The translations under genes and the position numbers were made by a program. The notes beneath the pieces are model-generated. The model was not told the origin of the DNA. It searched no databases and saw only the letters and a list, made by a program, of their open reading frames with translations. A DNA stretch of 64,000 nucleotides from Aplectana chamaeleonis (lineage: Eukaryota; Nematoda; Chromadorea; Rhabditida; Cosmocercidae): NCBI GenBank assembly GCA_029168955.1, contig JAPDOI010000065.1, forward strand, positions 992,001 to 1,056,000. The letters are read 5' to 3'. Below are positions 32,728-44,527 of the stretch, one piece after another. How positions within the stretch are numbered: position 1 is the stretch's first letter; every line of letters starts with the position of its first letter.

Positions 32728-35700
32728 TTATTTGCTCCGACTCACTGAAGAAACGGTAATACGGTTCACAACTGTTTCAGTACTTCCACCTGAAGAGATG
32801 GCTTTCCAGGCACGATTGATACCCAGGTATTCGTTGAATATTTGGCGATATTCCTTGCTGAAAAGAATACTTGTAACATCTTCTGTTTTAGGGAAGGATC
32901 TGACTCACAAACCTGACTGTATAGTAGACGAAGAAATTGGTTGCGGTGGCTGTACTCACAAATACCCCCGCTAGCAGATTGATGTTGATCCGATCGGTCA
33001 CGTCAGGGGGTGTATCGCCTACGGTGCAGATGATCATAGTGGCGAAAAACCCGAGCACCACGACCAGACTAATCACAATGAGGGATCGATAAATGCTCCT
33101 CTTCATACTGTCATCGCCTGCAAAACAGCCTAACGTAGGCATGGATCCTGAAGAGACTTTGCGTTCCTCATTGGAGGTTGGCGCAAACTCGGTGGGCCTA
33201 TGCTATAGCATATGGCACCGTGTTTGCGCCAACCTCTAACAGTGAACGCGAAGTCTCTTCCGGATCCATGCCGACCATATATTCTTCGTTCGGTTCGATG
33301 ATTTCCCTAATCCTTGGATCGGCTTTGAAAACAAGCAGCGATGCCTGTTTGGACGGTCTCATTACCATATAGCCAAAACATTATTATTGTGTAAGAGGGC
33401 GGAAACTACTCGAAAAGTGCCTTCAGTACTATGAGCTACATGCACTTCAGATGGGAGACTTATTAACATACTAACAAGTGTAAGAATACAGGTTAGGGCA
33501 TCACGATGAACTTCTAGCCAAACCTCCTGATAAAGTTGTCGAGGCAGACGAAGCTTCCAACAGAGCCCCATCCCTGCTTATGGTTACACGGAAACCAGCG
33601 GAGAGAATTCCTACGTGTGATTTTCTTTCGACTTCCTTCCAGTGAATATTGATGCACGTAGCCCTCTACGCTCTCAGAGGGCTACCTAGCTCGCGGCGCT
33701 ATGGAGTAAGGACCGTGTGTGAAATTGAATCATGGAGCAAAGATTTCACCCATCATGGAAAATGCAAAGTGCAAAATTAGTGGAGCGATTCAATTTGTGT
33801 TCAGCTCGAATCTATGAAATATCCCAATAAAACTGAAGAATTTCAGTTACACTAATTCAGGGGAACTTTCCTCATACGATAAATGAAAACGCCATAGCAG
33901 ACGATAAGCATGACATTGATTGTCCCTATCGATTTGACGAACACCGCGTAGACCAGGCCTTGTAGAGGTGCAGTAATGTAGCACACCACCATTCTGTAAG
34001 TACTTTGAATGCTTCTCCAAATGCTCGTCTCTTTGAAATAAGTAAATGTAAGTGACGTACTCGCTTGATTTCCGATCGAGAAACACCCAGATGTCTATGG
34101 TCAGACCGTATACGATTGCCGGTATAATTTGTGCAGCCATATAAAGCTTACTGCTATATAGCCCCTTGCTGAACAACTAATTACTCTTCTCAAGGTATTT
34201 ATTATATCATGACAAGCTCGAAGAAAGACTCCATATACATACATACCAAGGGGATGACCGTCGTTCACGAAATAGTTTAACTGAAGGTCTGGTGCCTATA
34301 GCGAGGCATGCTAAAAAAACAAGGCGAAGTGCTAAAGTTGGGCTAAAATAGGCCCTCTCTTGTAAGCGTTGACTTTTGAGCGTGGATGATTTGACCGCAG
34401 TGAAGGATGATACCGAAAAATGCAATAAAAAGTTTTAGCTCACTCAACAACACTCCTTGATATTCTTTGCTGTTATCACAATCTCGGGTTTATTATGTTT
34501 AAGTCAGAGAGCGGGTATTGCGCTTTTGGGGTTCGCTTTGAGCTCAGAGTTGCGAATCCAGGTTCATTTGGGATCCTTCCTAACTTTTTTTGATGCGTTC
34601 TTTCAACGTTAACTTCATGATGTGCCCCTCCACTACCCAATCCTATTGGAAACTGAATCACATTTCTCATCTTAAACACTGGATTAAAGCTCAAATTTTT
34701 GCGAAAACCGCGTTAATGCGTTGACACGTTAATTTTGCAGTTCGTCAAAATCACAAAAAAAAAAAAACATTGCCTCGTTTCGTTTCTCAGTTCCGAGGAA
34801 AACGAAACAATCTCACATTATATTTGAATGAGCGCCTTTGAAAAATATTCTTCTTCGACAGCAATTAATAACGCGTGTGGAAAAAAGTCAGGCCAGCAGT
34901 TTCAGAATGGATTCTTGTGATACTTCGTCATTCAATTTGGACCACGAAGGTAAAGACCAACAACCAATGCGCTCCTCGTCCCTATTAAGACCGAGAGCCC
35001 GAAAAAAAGGCAGAGAAAATGTTTTTTTTTTAACTGGGGACGGAGCGAGACGATGCTCTGAGTTTTCTCGCTTGTTTCTTTCGCTCATTTTTGAGGGTTC
35101 GCACTTGGCAAGGTTGCCATACATGGCGGCCGGTCTGTAATATCAAAAATTTACTTGAGGATATCTGTAGTTCTAACATGGGGAAACAAATTATTGCAGA
35201 TGTTCGCTTCACATATTCAATGAATCAGTTTACGCAAGCTTACGGCTCTCTCGATAAATCGTTGAGCGTTACTTTTAGTTGAGAAAAAAAACCTCATAAA
35301 AGGTGTGCGCGTTAACACGCTAACGTTATAGAGGCCTGACCCATATTATACACAACACGCCGCAATGCAATCTAACCGCTTAAAAAAAGAGAAAAAACCC
35401 ATATTTTGAGTGGTTCACCGACCAGTGAAATACTTTCCCTCTAAAGTCGACTCTCAAATACTATCTCTGCTTGTCTCTCGGACCTTCCATCCGTTCCGCG
35501 TTGTCTACACTACAAAGGTGCGCTGCTCAATCACTCGGGATGCGCTGAAACAGCACCCGTGGTCTCTACTTTACGCTGACAATGTTATGTTGGCAGTCGA
35601 GACGAGAGAGGAGTTGGATTGTCAAGCGCAGCTCTCGAAAGTTTACTTGCAAAGTTTTGTACTGCGGCCCAACATCGCCAAGACCGAATACATGAAATGT

Positions 35701-38700
35701 GGCGCGCAAGTGGATGTCGAATGTACCAAGTGATGGCACTGACCTGAATGAAGTGAACTGCTTCAAATATCCCGGCTCGAAAATCACCTCCACAGTTTAT
35801 GTGTCATCGGAAGTTAAGGGACGCCTAAAGGCAGCAGACACGCTCGAAAAAGTTGTTGAGATAACTACATTAGTGGGGACGTGCAGGCCCTAGAAGAGCC
35901 CTCGCGAAGTTGCAAGCGTTAAAAACGAGTCCAAATGACCGTATTTAAGCCGTAGTCAGCCACGAAATCATCCTTGCTCCGCCCATCGATACGGGCTCCG
36001 CTCCTCCATACAGGTATTCAATGCTCGATTGCGGCCACTTTAGATTACTTTCTAGGCTTCTAATGGCGTAAGCGTTCCAGAAAGGGCCGTACAAGTACAT
36101 TTGCGTCGTTATCCCAACAAATTTGTTGCTAGCTCCGCTATTTCAGCCAGTGCCGTACAACTCGTCCATTTCTGGGCCAATATAGAACGAACCGTTATAT
36201 CTTAATTTCCGTCGATTTGTTTTCGCCTTTTTCGTTATTTTTGAATACTAACAGCTTCACACCTTCAGTTTTATCCATAAAATTGGTATCATTTCTGAGC
36301 GTGTCTGCTGCCTTTAACGGCCGCTGGGATGAAATGCAAAGCAACTACGGGCGTGATGTGTTACAAAAATATTCCACTCCGACCTAAATCAAAAATGGTG
36401 CAAACGGTTGCGCTCCTCGCTAGTGATTTCTGGCTGACTGCTAAAGCTGTAGAGCTATTCCTGAACACCATGAAGAGGAGAATGCTCAGATGGCTATTGG
36501 GAATCAGTCTGTGGGATCAGATCACGAACGACACTGTGCGTGCCACCTTCGGAGTTCCAACAAATGTAGAAAAATGAAGGAAGTTCGGTTTGGATGGTTC
36601 GAACATGTTCGTTGAAAGATCCTTGCTCTGTGGTCGAAACTGCACTCAGTATTAAAAGCACAGTCAAACCTCAAAATCATTTTCCAATTCGTTGGTCGTC
36701 ATCGCGCCGGAGTAAACCACATTATAAAGTTAGACCGATAATAAATGGAAGAACATAGATTCTGATAGGATTCCACTTCGCTTCTCGTCACTAGTGAGGC
36801 CGAAAACTCCGAAGTGAATGAAGCGAATGAAAGCTTATTTCGGGGGCGGAGAGAGTGGGTATCGATTTTTCTCGCTTATTCTGGAGAGTTGAGATTCCGC
36901 GCTTGGCAGGGTCGCTACGCAGGGCGTCCGGACCATGATACCAAATTTTACCCACGAGCTTGAACTGTGTTTTCAAGGTGGCTGGTGTTAGGGCACGAGG
37001 GAGGCCGAAAACGCGCTGGCTAGATGGCGGGAAAACTGGTGTAGCTGAAGCACGCCCCATTGTGAGGGACGCAGCTGACAGGAGAAAAAAGAGGACAAGA
37101 AAGAAACAAGCGGACAATACTTCAGCGTGGGAAAACGTTAGGAAGAAGAAGAAGAGATGAAGAAGTAGGTCGCAGTTCAGTATTTTGTCGAAGGCTGAGT
37201 TCAATCGTTCGAAGCATCAATGACTCGCGCTCATCGCGAGTTCATGAAAATGAAGACGTACAACCTTCGCACAACGTTCTGCATACTTCTGCTAAAACCG
37301 CGCACACATTAGACGACGCCTTGCTCGCTCCTGCTCACGTATTGTACACTATTACAGAGGTATACTAATATTTCAAACAATTTAGTTGGAAAACTTATTA
37401 CATCGTTGACAGAGAAAGCAGTCTGTCAGTAGCTACATTCAGGAGAAGCATTGCTGAGCATAGACAACCAAAAATGGGAATAAGTTGGAAGTAGGCACAA
37501 GTGTCCTCTCGCATCATATGGATCTCCAATCTAAGATCACTCGTTATGAAAATGAACAGAGCCTTTTTTCTACTGTACGCTTTATGTGGTCAGCTTAAGA
37601 AGTATTTTAGGCTTTTCATGATCATGTTCTCGTGTTGTTACAGCTGAAAAAGTCCATAATCAAAAGCAGAATTAGAGAGCTACCTGGCCAACCGCCGCAG
37701 TCGAAGAGCGCCCATTTGAAGGCTGCCCCAATTAACGAAAAATGAGGATCTAGCGTAGTCACCTGGCATCGTTAGTTTATGTTAAGAGAAGTCTTTTTTT
37801 ATGGGGTATCATATTATCAATGATGAGGTCCCGTACTTAACATAAGCATGGATCCTGAAGAGACTTTGTGTTCCCCATTGGAGATTGGCGCAAACTTGGT
37901 GCACCTATGCTATAGCATATAGCACCGAGTTTGTGCCAATCTTCAACAGTGAACGCGAAGTCTCTTCAGGATCCATGCCGACGTTAGCATTCTGATCTTT
38001 CTTAGCTAGAACACGAGGACGAGCGAGAAAATATTCGAATTCTGTGAGTACGATGCCTTCTTGTGGCGGTTCTCGATGGGGTTTTCACTCTCTTGTATGA
38101 AAGGTACATCTATCATGGGTACCATTCCAAAGTATTGCTTGTGTTTGTTCACAAAAAGTGTGTGCCGATGAGTTTGTCATGCACGAAACCTACATATCAT
38201 GTGAAATGACTGCAACGTGGTGACCAAACATATGTATGTTGTCGCCGAATGATATCAAACCGATAAGTGTGCTGCAAGAATTTCGCTAGGACCTAAACAA
38301 TAAGAATATGGAAATATAATAGCATCACAATCTCCCAAAGTTATCCAAATCGATTCAAATCAAGAAACGTACTTCGACTTTATTGTCACATAGACGAGAA
38401 ATAAGTTCCCCAAAATGCTAATGGCAGGAACGAGTAGGTAGTAAATTTGGTAGGGTACTGAGATAATAGCTGCATTCGAGTTGATAAAAGTTGTGTCTGA
38501 ATCACTTAAATTTTTCCTTGGATAATAAAACAATCGCTGGATTTTTTTGTATCTGTAAGGAATCTCTCCAAGGTTTCTGATAGCCATCTCTGCATTCCAC
38601 TCCAATATTGTTGTATGTAACATTGTGCTCACAATGAGCTTGTTCCTGACCAACGTGGCATTGAAAACCTCAATGTCTCCATCAGCCTTTCTCGCAGCGA

Positions 38701-38722
38701 CCAGTTCGCCTGGGGCTTGCAA
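32728..38722 (-). CDS. srsx: srsx-family serpentine chemoreceptor, seven exons
   Basis: This is a nematode class-SRSX G-protein-coupled receptor, a probable chemosensory neuron membrane protein. Exons on the minus strand: A, from at most 38722 to 38374 (TM1, SILGNLFLVYV); B 38271-38194 (TM2, LIGLISFGDNIHMFG); C 37530-37402 (TM3 ending NVATDRLLSL, the DR motif); D 34168-34061 (TM4); E 33993-33878 (TM5, ITAPLQGLVYAVF); F 33117-32913 (TM6 and TM7, NFFVYYTVS); G 32857-32728 (SKEYRQIFNEYLG tail, TAA stop). Every junction is GT-AG and in phase: the NFFVYYTVS-KEYR junction restores the family motif exactly. Small introns are 101, 67 and 55 nt; the other three (663, 3233, 760 nt) hold transposons. 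No stop or frameshift interrupts exons B-G (254 codons). The start is uncertain: the exon A frame is open from 38733 without an early ATG, and an acceptor at 38497 would give the usual total of about 300 residues. Confidence 0.82.
33138..33272. mobile_element. 135-bp palindromic MITE in an srsx intron
   Basis: The ends GGCATGGATCCTGAAGAGAC and its near complement pair almost perfectly, and the symmetry continues to the centre (TGCTATAGCA): one long hairpin. Its left end lies about 20 bp upstream of the acceptor of srsx exon F. The sister copy at 37846-37979 sits in another intron of the same gene. Confidence 0.8.
34265..34683. mobile_element. Truncated TTAA-type element in an srsx intron
   Basis: The right end CATCTTAAACACTGGA before TTAA (34684-34687) is a decayed GTGAACACTGCC terminus. 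The interior matches 30784-31219 (GACTTTTGAGCGTGGATGA, TGATGCGTTCTTTC). The left end merges into intron sequence near 34265. Confidence 0.5.
34838..35409. other. srsx intron, nothing recognised
   Basis: Part of the 3.2-kb intron between receptor exons C and D. A 100-codon plus-strand frame (34838-35140) has no support and is probably fortuitous. Confidence 0.35.
35450..36650 (+). pseudogene. RTE-type retrotransposon, RT-domain fragment
   Basis: Translation in shifting plus frames gives HPWSLLYADNVMLAVETRE, PNIAKTEYM, DLNEVNCFKYPGSKIT and, after an insertion at 35829-36313, the thumb-region motifs NTMKRRMLRWLLGISLWDQI and NDTVRATFGVP. These are collinear with RTE-clade reverse transcriptases. 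The catalytic YADD box reads YADN, so the copy is inactive even apart from its frameshifts. The fragment lies in the opposite orientation to the receptor whose intron it occupies. Confidence 0.72.
35829..36313. mobile_element. TTAA-type MITE splitting the RTE fragment
   Basis: The ends AGGCAGCAGACACGCTC and GAGCGTGTCTGCTGCCT are exact 17-bp inverted repeats. The flanks are CTAA (35825-35828) and TTAA (36314-36317). The RTE reading resumes on the far side (KGRL before, NGRWDEMKC after), so removal of the element restores retrotransposon continuity. 485 bp. Confidence 0.75.
36656..36972. mobile_element. Internally deleted AGGCACAGTC-type MITE
   Basis: The left end AAGCACAGTCAAACCTCAAA after TTAA (36652-36655) and the right end GAGCTTGAACTGTGTTT before TCAA belong to the 470-480 bp family at 7208, 30303 and 43535, but this copy is only 317 bp. 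It marks the 3' end of the RTE fragment. Confidence 0.6.
37846..37979. mobile_element. 134-bp palindromic MITE in an srsx intron, second copy
   Basis: GCATGGATCCTGAAGAGACT at the left and its complement ending ATCCATGCC at the right, with the same TGCTATAGCA centre as the copy at 33138-33272 and about 90% identity by eye. It lies in the intron between receptor exons B and C. Confidence 0.8.
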
Positions 38723-39239
38723 TAGAAAGACTTACGTAACGCGTGCTTATGTGATAATATGATTGTATGATGCCAGATGGCAAAGTCCGTTCCTCTTCAG
38801 AGTGTCACTGGAAACTCCCTGCGTAAGATCAGGGTGAGCAGAACACGGACACCTACGATTCCGACGCCAGTCAAGTGACAAGCTGGTCGATGACAACTAA
38901 ACCCGGGACACTCCAGGAATCACAACACCATGGACGTGGCCTTCAACACCGTGGAACCAAACGATAGCCAGGGTGTCCCATCCCCAAGAAACAACGCGCG
39001 TCGGAGCCCTAACGACGTGCCAATTATGCTAGGGTTACCTGCAAATTCCGCACGGCGTATGTTAAAGTTTCGTGATTCCGTTGCTGAAGTCTTTCGGTAC
39101 GTCGACAGCTCATGGAAATCATCTTTGTCGTCAATTCTCGCAAAGTGCAATTCTTCAGCGCATATGCTGCACAGAGCGGCTGCTCGTCACGAACTAAAGA
39201 TGATTTTTGTGCTCTCCTTGATAGTTAAACCGCAGCTTT

Positions 39240-42200
39240 TCCGATGAAAGATTGTCTTGTAGAAGCTGCCGACTCAAACGGACACGTGGGACAGTTGAGC
39301 AACGGACATCCCAGCCATGGTGATATCGGCTACGGACAAAGGAATGATGACGGTGAGCGGATGCTTGACTATGTTGGTAGTCACGACCTCATACTTATGA
39401 ATACATGGTATAGGAAACGGTGCTATCAACTAGCAACGTATCATAGTTTAACCTTTTCGTCGCGAATCGATAACTTCCTTGTGAGGAGCAAAGACCGAAT
39501 GTTAGTTATTGATGCTAAGGTGAGTCCTTATGAGGCGGTGTCCACTCAACATTGCCCACTCATCTGCAAATTCCGCATTATCCTTCCGAAACAGCAACGC
39601 GCGGACCTCACAGGTGCTGCAAAGATCAAGTGGTGGAATGTCAAGGATAAGGCACCCGAAGTGATTTATCGGGTCCATCTACCGCAGGTCACAAGCATTG
39701 AAGAGAGCTGGGAGGAAGCAAAAAGGAGTGTAGTTCAAGCTTCTGGCAGCGTCATTGGAACGACAATGCCTGGACAGGGATGCATTGAAAAGGAAGCATG
39801 GTTATGGACAGACGAAGGAAAGGCGTGCGTACGAAGGAAGAAGACTCCTTGCCACGTTTCGTTCTTAAAGGCAGCGTACGCGCAAAAAACTGCGTTCAAG
39901 ATTTTCACTATTTGGCGCAGGTAGGATCACCAGGTTGTGATATATTGCAAAAAGATCACTCAAAACACTCAAATTTTGGAGAAAAACTAGTTTGAAAATC
40001 CCAGAGCATTCAACCTCCTTTTTTCCACGCCTGTCCAGTGTCCCTTGTGTAACACACAAATGGCTCTTTCATTGTCAAGAATTTTCTAAAAATAAGAAGC
40101 TTCCAATACACATGTTTAAACCCGAGGACTTCTCAAAATAAAGAATATGGAGTTTTAGATTTCTCTGGCCTGTCAGAGCCTTTTGTGACGCTTCTGCTCC
40201 TCGTGCTAAATGATCGACCGGGAAAACACCTTCTCAGACCAGGGAGCGGTTTTGAAGTGGATATAGCATTATGAATACGCTGCACTGAGCTCTCAAGCTT
40301 TGCCAACTATCTCCACTTGATTCAAACATTGGATTGAAAAGAAAAAACAGAATGCAGTTTTCTGCCCAGACGCTGCCTTCAAAGAGGAACTGCCGGCCAA
40401 CTGGAAAGAGTATCAATCAAACTCTGTTTCGCAAGCTTGACGATAGAGAGGGCGAGAGCGATCTCTACCGGCTAGTCGAGTCGCGAAACCCAAAGACAGA
40501 GGATATACAAAAAAATGTTGGGATAAACGATGGACATGGTCTTCTCCTATCGAACTCTGAGCAAGCGAAGGATGGTGGCGGCAGTACTTCGAAGCGGTGT
40601 CGACAGAGGAATTCCCGGTCTCCCTCCCCTTTACCTCATGCTCTTCCGTTAAAAGTGGCAGTGTCGCTGTTCACAGCAAGCAACGTAGCAGAGGATTTGA
40701 GAGCGATGAGGAGAGGCAGAGCTACCGGACCGGATGATATTGCCGCGGAGTCGAGGAAAAGTCGGAGTTGGAACTCATGTACCTGTCTTGCAGTGTTATT
40801 CAATCGAATTGTGGCTGAGCGCAAGGTTCCCTCACACTGGAAGTCAAGTACAAGCACAAGACCCTCAGACTGGAAGTCAAGCACGAGCACAAGAGTGCCG
40901 ATTTTCAAGAAGAAAAGCAGTCCTGCTGACTGTAGCAGCTATCGGCCCATTCGACTCCTTAGCCATACAATGAAGATCTTTTGAAGAATTTTGGATAGGA
41001 GAACACGTTATGTCGTTGAGCAAATTATGGCGGTTTCGTCGATAACTGCGGCACCGTCGACTCTATCCACGCCATCCGACTTGTAGTGGAAAAACATCGT
41101 GAAAAAGGAAGAACTGTTTATCTTGCCTCCCTTGAACTTGAGAAAGCGTTCGACAGAGTTCTTTACAACGTAGTATGGTATGCTCTGCGTAGCCAGAACG
41201 TGTCCGAAGAAATGATCGATTGGGTGAAGCTTTTGTAAAAGGACACGTCGAGTTGCATACCATCCGCGGCAGGAACATCAAAGCTTTTTCGAATCACCGT
41301 TGAAGTTCATTAAGGCTCTGCCTCCTTACCCTGCTCTTCATCATCGCCATGGATGTCATCACACAAGACTTGCACCGTTCAGCTCCTTGAACATTGTTGT
41401 ATGCTGAAGACGTGATGCTCGCCTCAGATTGCGAGGAAAACTCTAAACGCAAGTTCAAACTTGGCACGACGGACTGGCGGAATTCGGCTTACGACTCAGC
41501 AAGAAGGGAAGGGAATACATGACAAATGCGAGATGTGATGATCCCATACAAGTCGACAACACTGTCTTGTCAAAAGCACCTACGTTTCGATACCGATCAC
41601 CGTTCGACGCTTACCGACTCTGGTACACTGACGGCCGGAGCTGACGCACGCATCAATGCTGCTTGGTTAAAATGGCGGATCGCGAGTGGAGTTCTCTTTG
41701 ATAAAAAATTTGCAGAAGGCCCAAGTCAAAGAATTATAGAATTTCTACTTATTTCGAGGCGCGTCGCACTGCATGGCACAGAATGCTGTCCAATGACAAA
41801 GGAAGCAGAAGGACGGTTTTGAGGTATGAAAAGAAAGATGCTGAGATGGTCTGGCCTGATTCGATTGGATCTAGTTTGGAATGAAGATGTACGTAAGAGA
41901 TTTGCAGTTGAGCTCATTTGTGACAAACGTCGCGAACATCGCCTGAGATGGTATGGGCACGTTCTGTGAGCAGGAGAACACTAGTTAGCGAAAGCGGCTA
42001 TGCAGCTACAAGTGACGGGCCAGCGACCAAGAGGACGACCTAAGCAGAGATGGCGGTATGTCTTGCACAACGTTACGAATACTGCAGGCCTCCATCCTGA
42101 CAACGCGAACGACAAGGCCAAGTGGCGGCAGCGTTCGAGAAAAGCGGACCCTGCTACAACACGGGACAAACGCTGAAGAAAAGGAAGAAGAAGATGATGA

Positions 42201-42250
42201 CTGCTCAGACAAACCATTGCTCGGAGCGGGACCGGAGAGCGGCTTGAGCG
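39240..42250 (+). pseudogene. RTE-type retrotransposon body, endonuclease to C-terminus
   Basis: A plus-strand retrotransposon readable in pieces. 39244-39860 is the apurinic-type endonuclease end and linker (SNGHVGQ, RNDDGERMLDYVGSHDL, RIDNFLVRSKDR, STQHCPLICKF, IKWWNVKDK). 40400-41000 holds RT finger motifs (GRATGPDDIAAE, SYRPIRLLSHTMKIF). 41100-41240 reads ALEKAFDRVL-like and VVWYALRSQNVSEEMIDWV-like segments. Near 41398 is LYAEDVMLASD, and 41830-42140 reads RRMLRW, then LRWYGHVL and PRGRPKQRWRY. At least six frame changes, plus YAED in place of YADD, show it is dead. A TTAA element (39869-40378) interrupts it. The 5' end before 39240 and the exact 3' end are unclear. Confidence 0.75.
39869..40378 (+). 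mobile_element. TTAA-type MITE splitting the RTE copy
   Basis: AGGCAGCGTACGCGCAAAAA at the left pairs with TTCTGCCCAGACGCTGCCT at the right; flanks TTAA (39865-39868) and TCAA (40379-40382). A relative at 44528-45094 shares interior phrases (GAGGAGCAGAAGCG complement, TGATCGACCGGGAAAAC). The retrotransposon frame runs up to the left flank and resumes after the right one. 510 bp. Confidence 0.75.
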
Positions 42251-43285
42251 ACATTGTCTCTCCATCCCAGGCGAAAGTTAGCCATCTACTCGGGCCACAG
42301 CGGTCGCTGTCCGGGCGATTGTCTACATTTCCCTAATTTTTCTTTAACTCCGCCCCTTCTGTAAAGGTGCGTCAATGTCGCGGATTACGGCAGAGGAATT
42401 CCCGCCTAGGTCCGCTGCAAGGTCGTAACCTTTGCCGAGTTCTGCGGTGAGGAACCACTCTCCCGCCCCACCCTCAAGCAGTAGGACCCCTTTCCCCCAG
42501 CAGTCAAAAATATGTTGGCCTCAGGGGAGGGACCCGAAGTCACCTTTCAGGGTCGGCATCATAATGCCGGATAAGGACTCGAATGAGATGAGTACGTAAA
42601 AAATAGGCAACGACGTAATTCTAGAAACGAGGTTTAGAGGAATCGTGAGAAAGCCAATTTTTCACACTGGGTAAAACTTGAAAAGTTGAATTTACCACCG
42701 CGAAATGGTCCGGAATGGTTACCTTAGACCCAAGAAGAATTGTCAAAACCACGTGGTTTTGGTCGAGAAAATGTTTATCTTCTTTTGTTCACTTGACGTG
42801 CACGATATTGTTGTAACACTTATCGTTGAGCTAGCAATTTTTTTGTCGGAGAGCGGATTATGATTGGACCTAGCTCCTGTCAAATTTTGAAGTAAGTATA
42901 ACTTAGGTTGCTAGGATGAGTGCGGGCGGAGTAAGCAGCGAAGCGGTCGGTGATGGCGAAAAATAAAAGTGATAAGGAGATTTCGACATGACAAGGCCGA
43001 GAAGCCTTGCTTCGACCGGCTCAAAATGAACGGCCTAAGCTATCGTGATCATTCGCTTTTCCATGTTTTTCTGTCTGCCACTGCACCACGCAACTTTCCT
43101 TGGTCCCCTTGATGATAGAAAACGGACTTAGGCAGAAATCGCTCTAGCAGTATTCGGGGAGGCGGAAGAAAGACAGAAAAATCCCAGGTGATCCGATATT
43201 CCTGCCTGAGTAGGCACATAAAACGAAAAGATAAGGAAAAGAAACGGAAATTGATTGTGCAAGAGACCCCGTGATTTCTCGGTAT
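42251..43285. repeat. Intergenic with a dispersed repeat at 42895-43060
   Basis: No gene is supported. 42895-43060 (GTAAGCAGCGAAGCGGTCGG, GACATGACAAGGC, CTTCGACCGGCTCAAAATGA) is the reverse complement of 20450-20600. The rest may be retrotransposon 3' tail at first and is otherwise unidentified. Confidence 0.4.
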
Positions 43286-43289
43286 AGCC

Positions 43290-43530
43290 TACACATTCCA
43301 TGATGTCCTGCACGCTCCTTCTGGAGCTCCGCACACTTTTTACGGCGTGTCACGGATTCCCATTTCGGTCCCACACATTTATTATGGCGTCTGACGCACT
43401 CCCATTTGGGTCCCGCACTTTTCCTACGGCGTACTGCGCACTCCCACTGGGCTACCGCATACTATTCGGGCGTTTGGCGCACTCCCACAAGAGTTCCGGA
43501 CCCTGTCTTCGGCGTCCTCCACACTTCCAC
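43290..43530 (-). repeat. 21-bp minisatellite, inverted arm
   Basis: Degenerate units of the type GCGCACTCCCAYTNGGGTCCC and ACTTTTCCTACGGCGT repeat about every 40 bp. On the minus strand they match the plus-strand units of the array at 45104-45880 (GGGAGTGYGCAGGAC, CGTAGAAAAGTG). The array is therefore present here in reverse orientation and ends exactly at the next MITE. Confidence 0.6.
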
Positions 43531-43534
43531 TTAA

Positions 43535-44009
43535 AGCCACAGTCCAACCTCAGAATCGGTTTTTTCTTTCTCCGTCTATCTTAAAGACGGCCTTACGATA
43601 ATTCCAAAGATGTATCTGGAATTGTTCAACACCCCCTGGAAACGGAGTTGTGGCCCCCCAAAAAATGAGCTACGGAAGCATGGTGGACGAGTGGTCCGAG
43701 GCTTGTAACTTTCGTCATTCGCAACCAACGTATGCGAGCAGACCTGAATAAAGAGGTAGGCTGTCAATGAAGGGAAGAACGGGGCTACTGAATGGAAAGC
43801 ATCGCTCATCTCGCCTCTGTTGAGCTCGAAAAATCGTAAAAGGGGCGTGCCAAAGTGGCTTCCCGAGGTGGGCGCCCCATGGTGGCTTCCTTCTATATCT
43901 CGCTTATCCGGAGTAATTGAGAGCTCGCACTCAGAAAGTGGCATACGAGGTGGGTATTTCACAATTATGTGGAGATCTCAGATTTCGTCCCTTAGCTTGG
44001 ACTGTGCCT
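43535..44009 (+). mobile_element. TTAA-flanked MITE inside the minisatellite
   Basis: AGCCACAGTCCAACCTCAGA after TTAA (43531-43534) and CTTGGACTGTGCCT before TTAG. 475 bp and collinear with 30303-30779. Minisatellite units lie directly on both sides. Confidence 0.75.
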
Positions 44010-44013
44010 TTAG

Positions 44014-44522
44014 GTCCCACAAACTTCCCTCAGCGCCCGGCGCACTCACGCTAAGGTCCCGCAAGTTTTACCCGGCGTCCGGCGCACTGCCACTGTGGTC
44101 CCGCAGGTTGCCCTGCGTCTCTCTATCTCTGGAGTTGGCATCGCTGTCGCCCCGAGAGCGACCGGACAGCGACCGAGGCTGCTATTTGCACCAGTCAGGG
44201 ACCGCGGTGTGAGCTCGCTTCTCGGCCGATGTCCGGGCGATGACGTCATAATTAGGAGGAACGCCTCGAGCTATGGTTTGTCTGAGTTATTATGAACCAT
44301 CCGACGTTTACTCATTTCTAGTAATGAACTAATAAAAATAAACACCGTTACTGATAGGCTTCCCTCCAAGACTGTTCCTTGTTTGAGACGGTATTGTGCT
44401 TCAAGCTACGGCGGGTACCTGGACGTTGTTTTCGGAACGCCGCATAGTAGGACTCAGGAGTACGCAGAACGCCGTAAAAAAGTGCACTGGACTTCAGTGG
44501 GAGTCAAAAAGTGTACGCGAAC
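44014..44522. repeat. Minisatellite remnants around unique sequence
   Basis: 44014-44115 carries two or three reverse-orientation units (CCCGGCGCACTCACGCTAAG). 44440-44522 carries forward units (AGGACTCAGGAGTACGCAG, GGACTTCAGTGGGAGT). The 44116-44440 stretch between them is unassigned. Confidence 0.45.
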
Positions 44523-44527
44523 CTTAA

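Noticed and set aside
34207..34425. Additional srsx exon ending at GTATGTATG
   Set aside because: The frame derives from the truncated TTAA element, and exon C at 37530-37402 joins exon D in phase without it.
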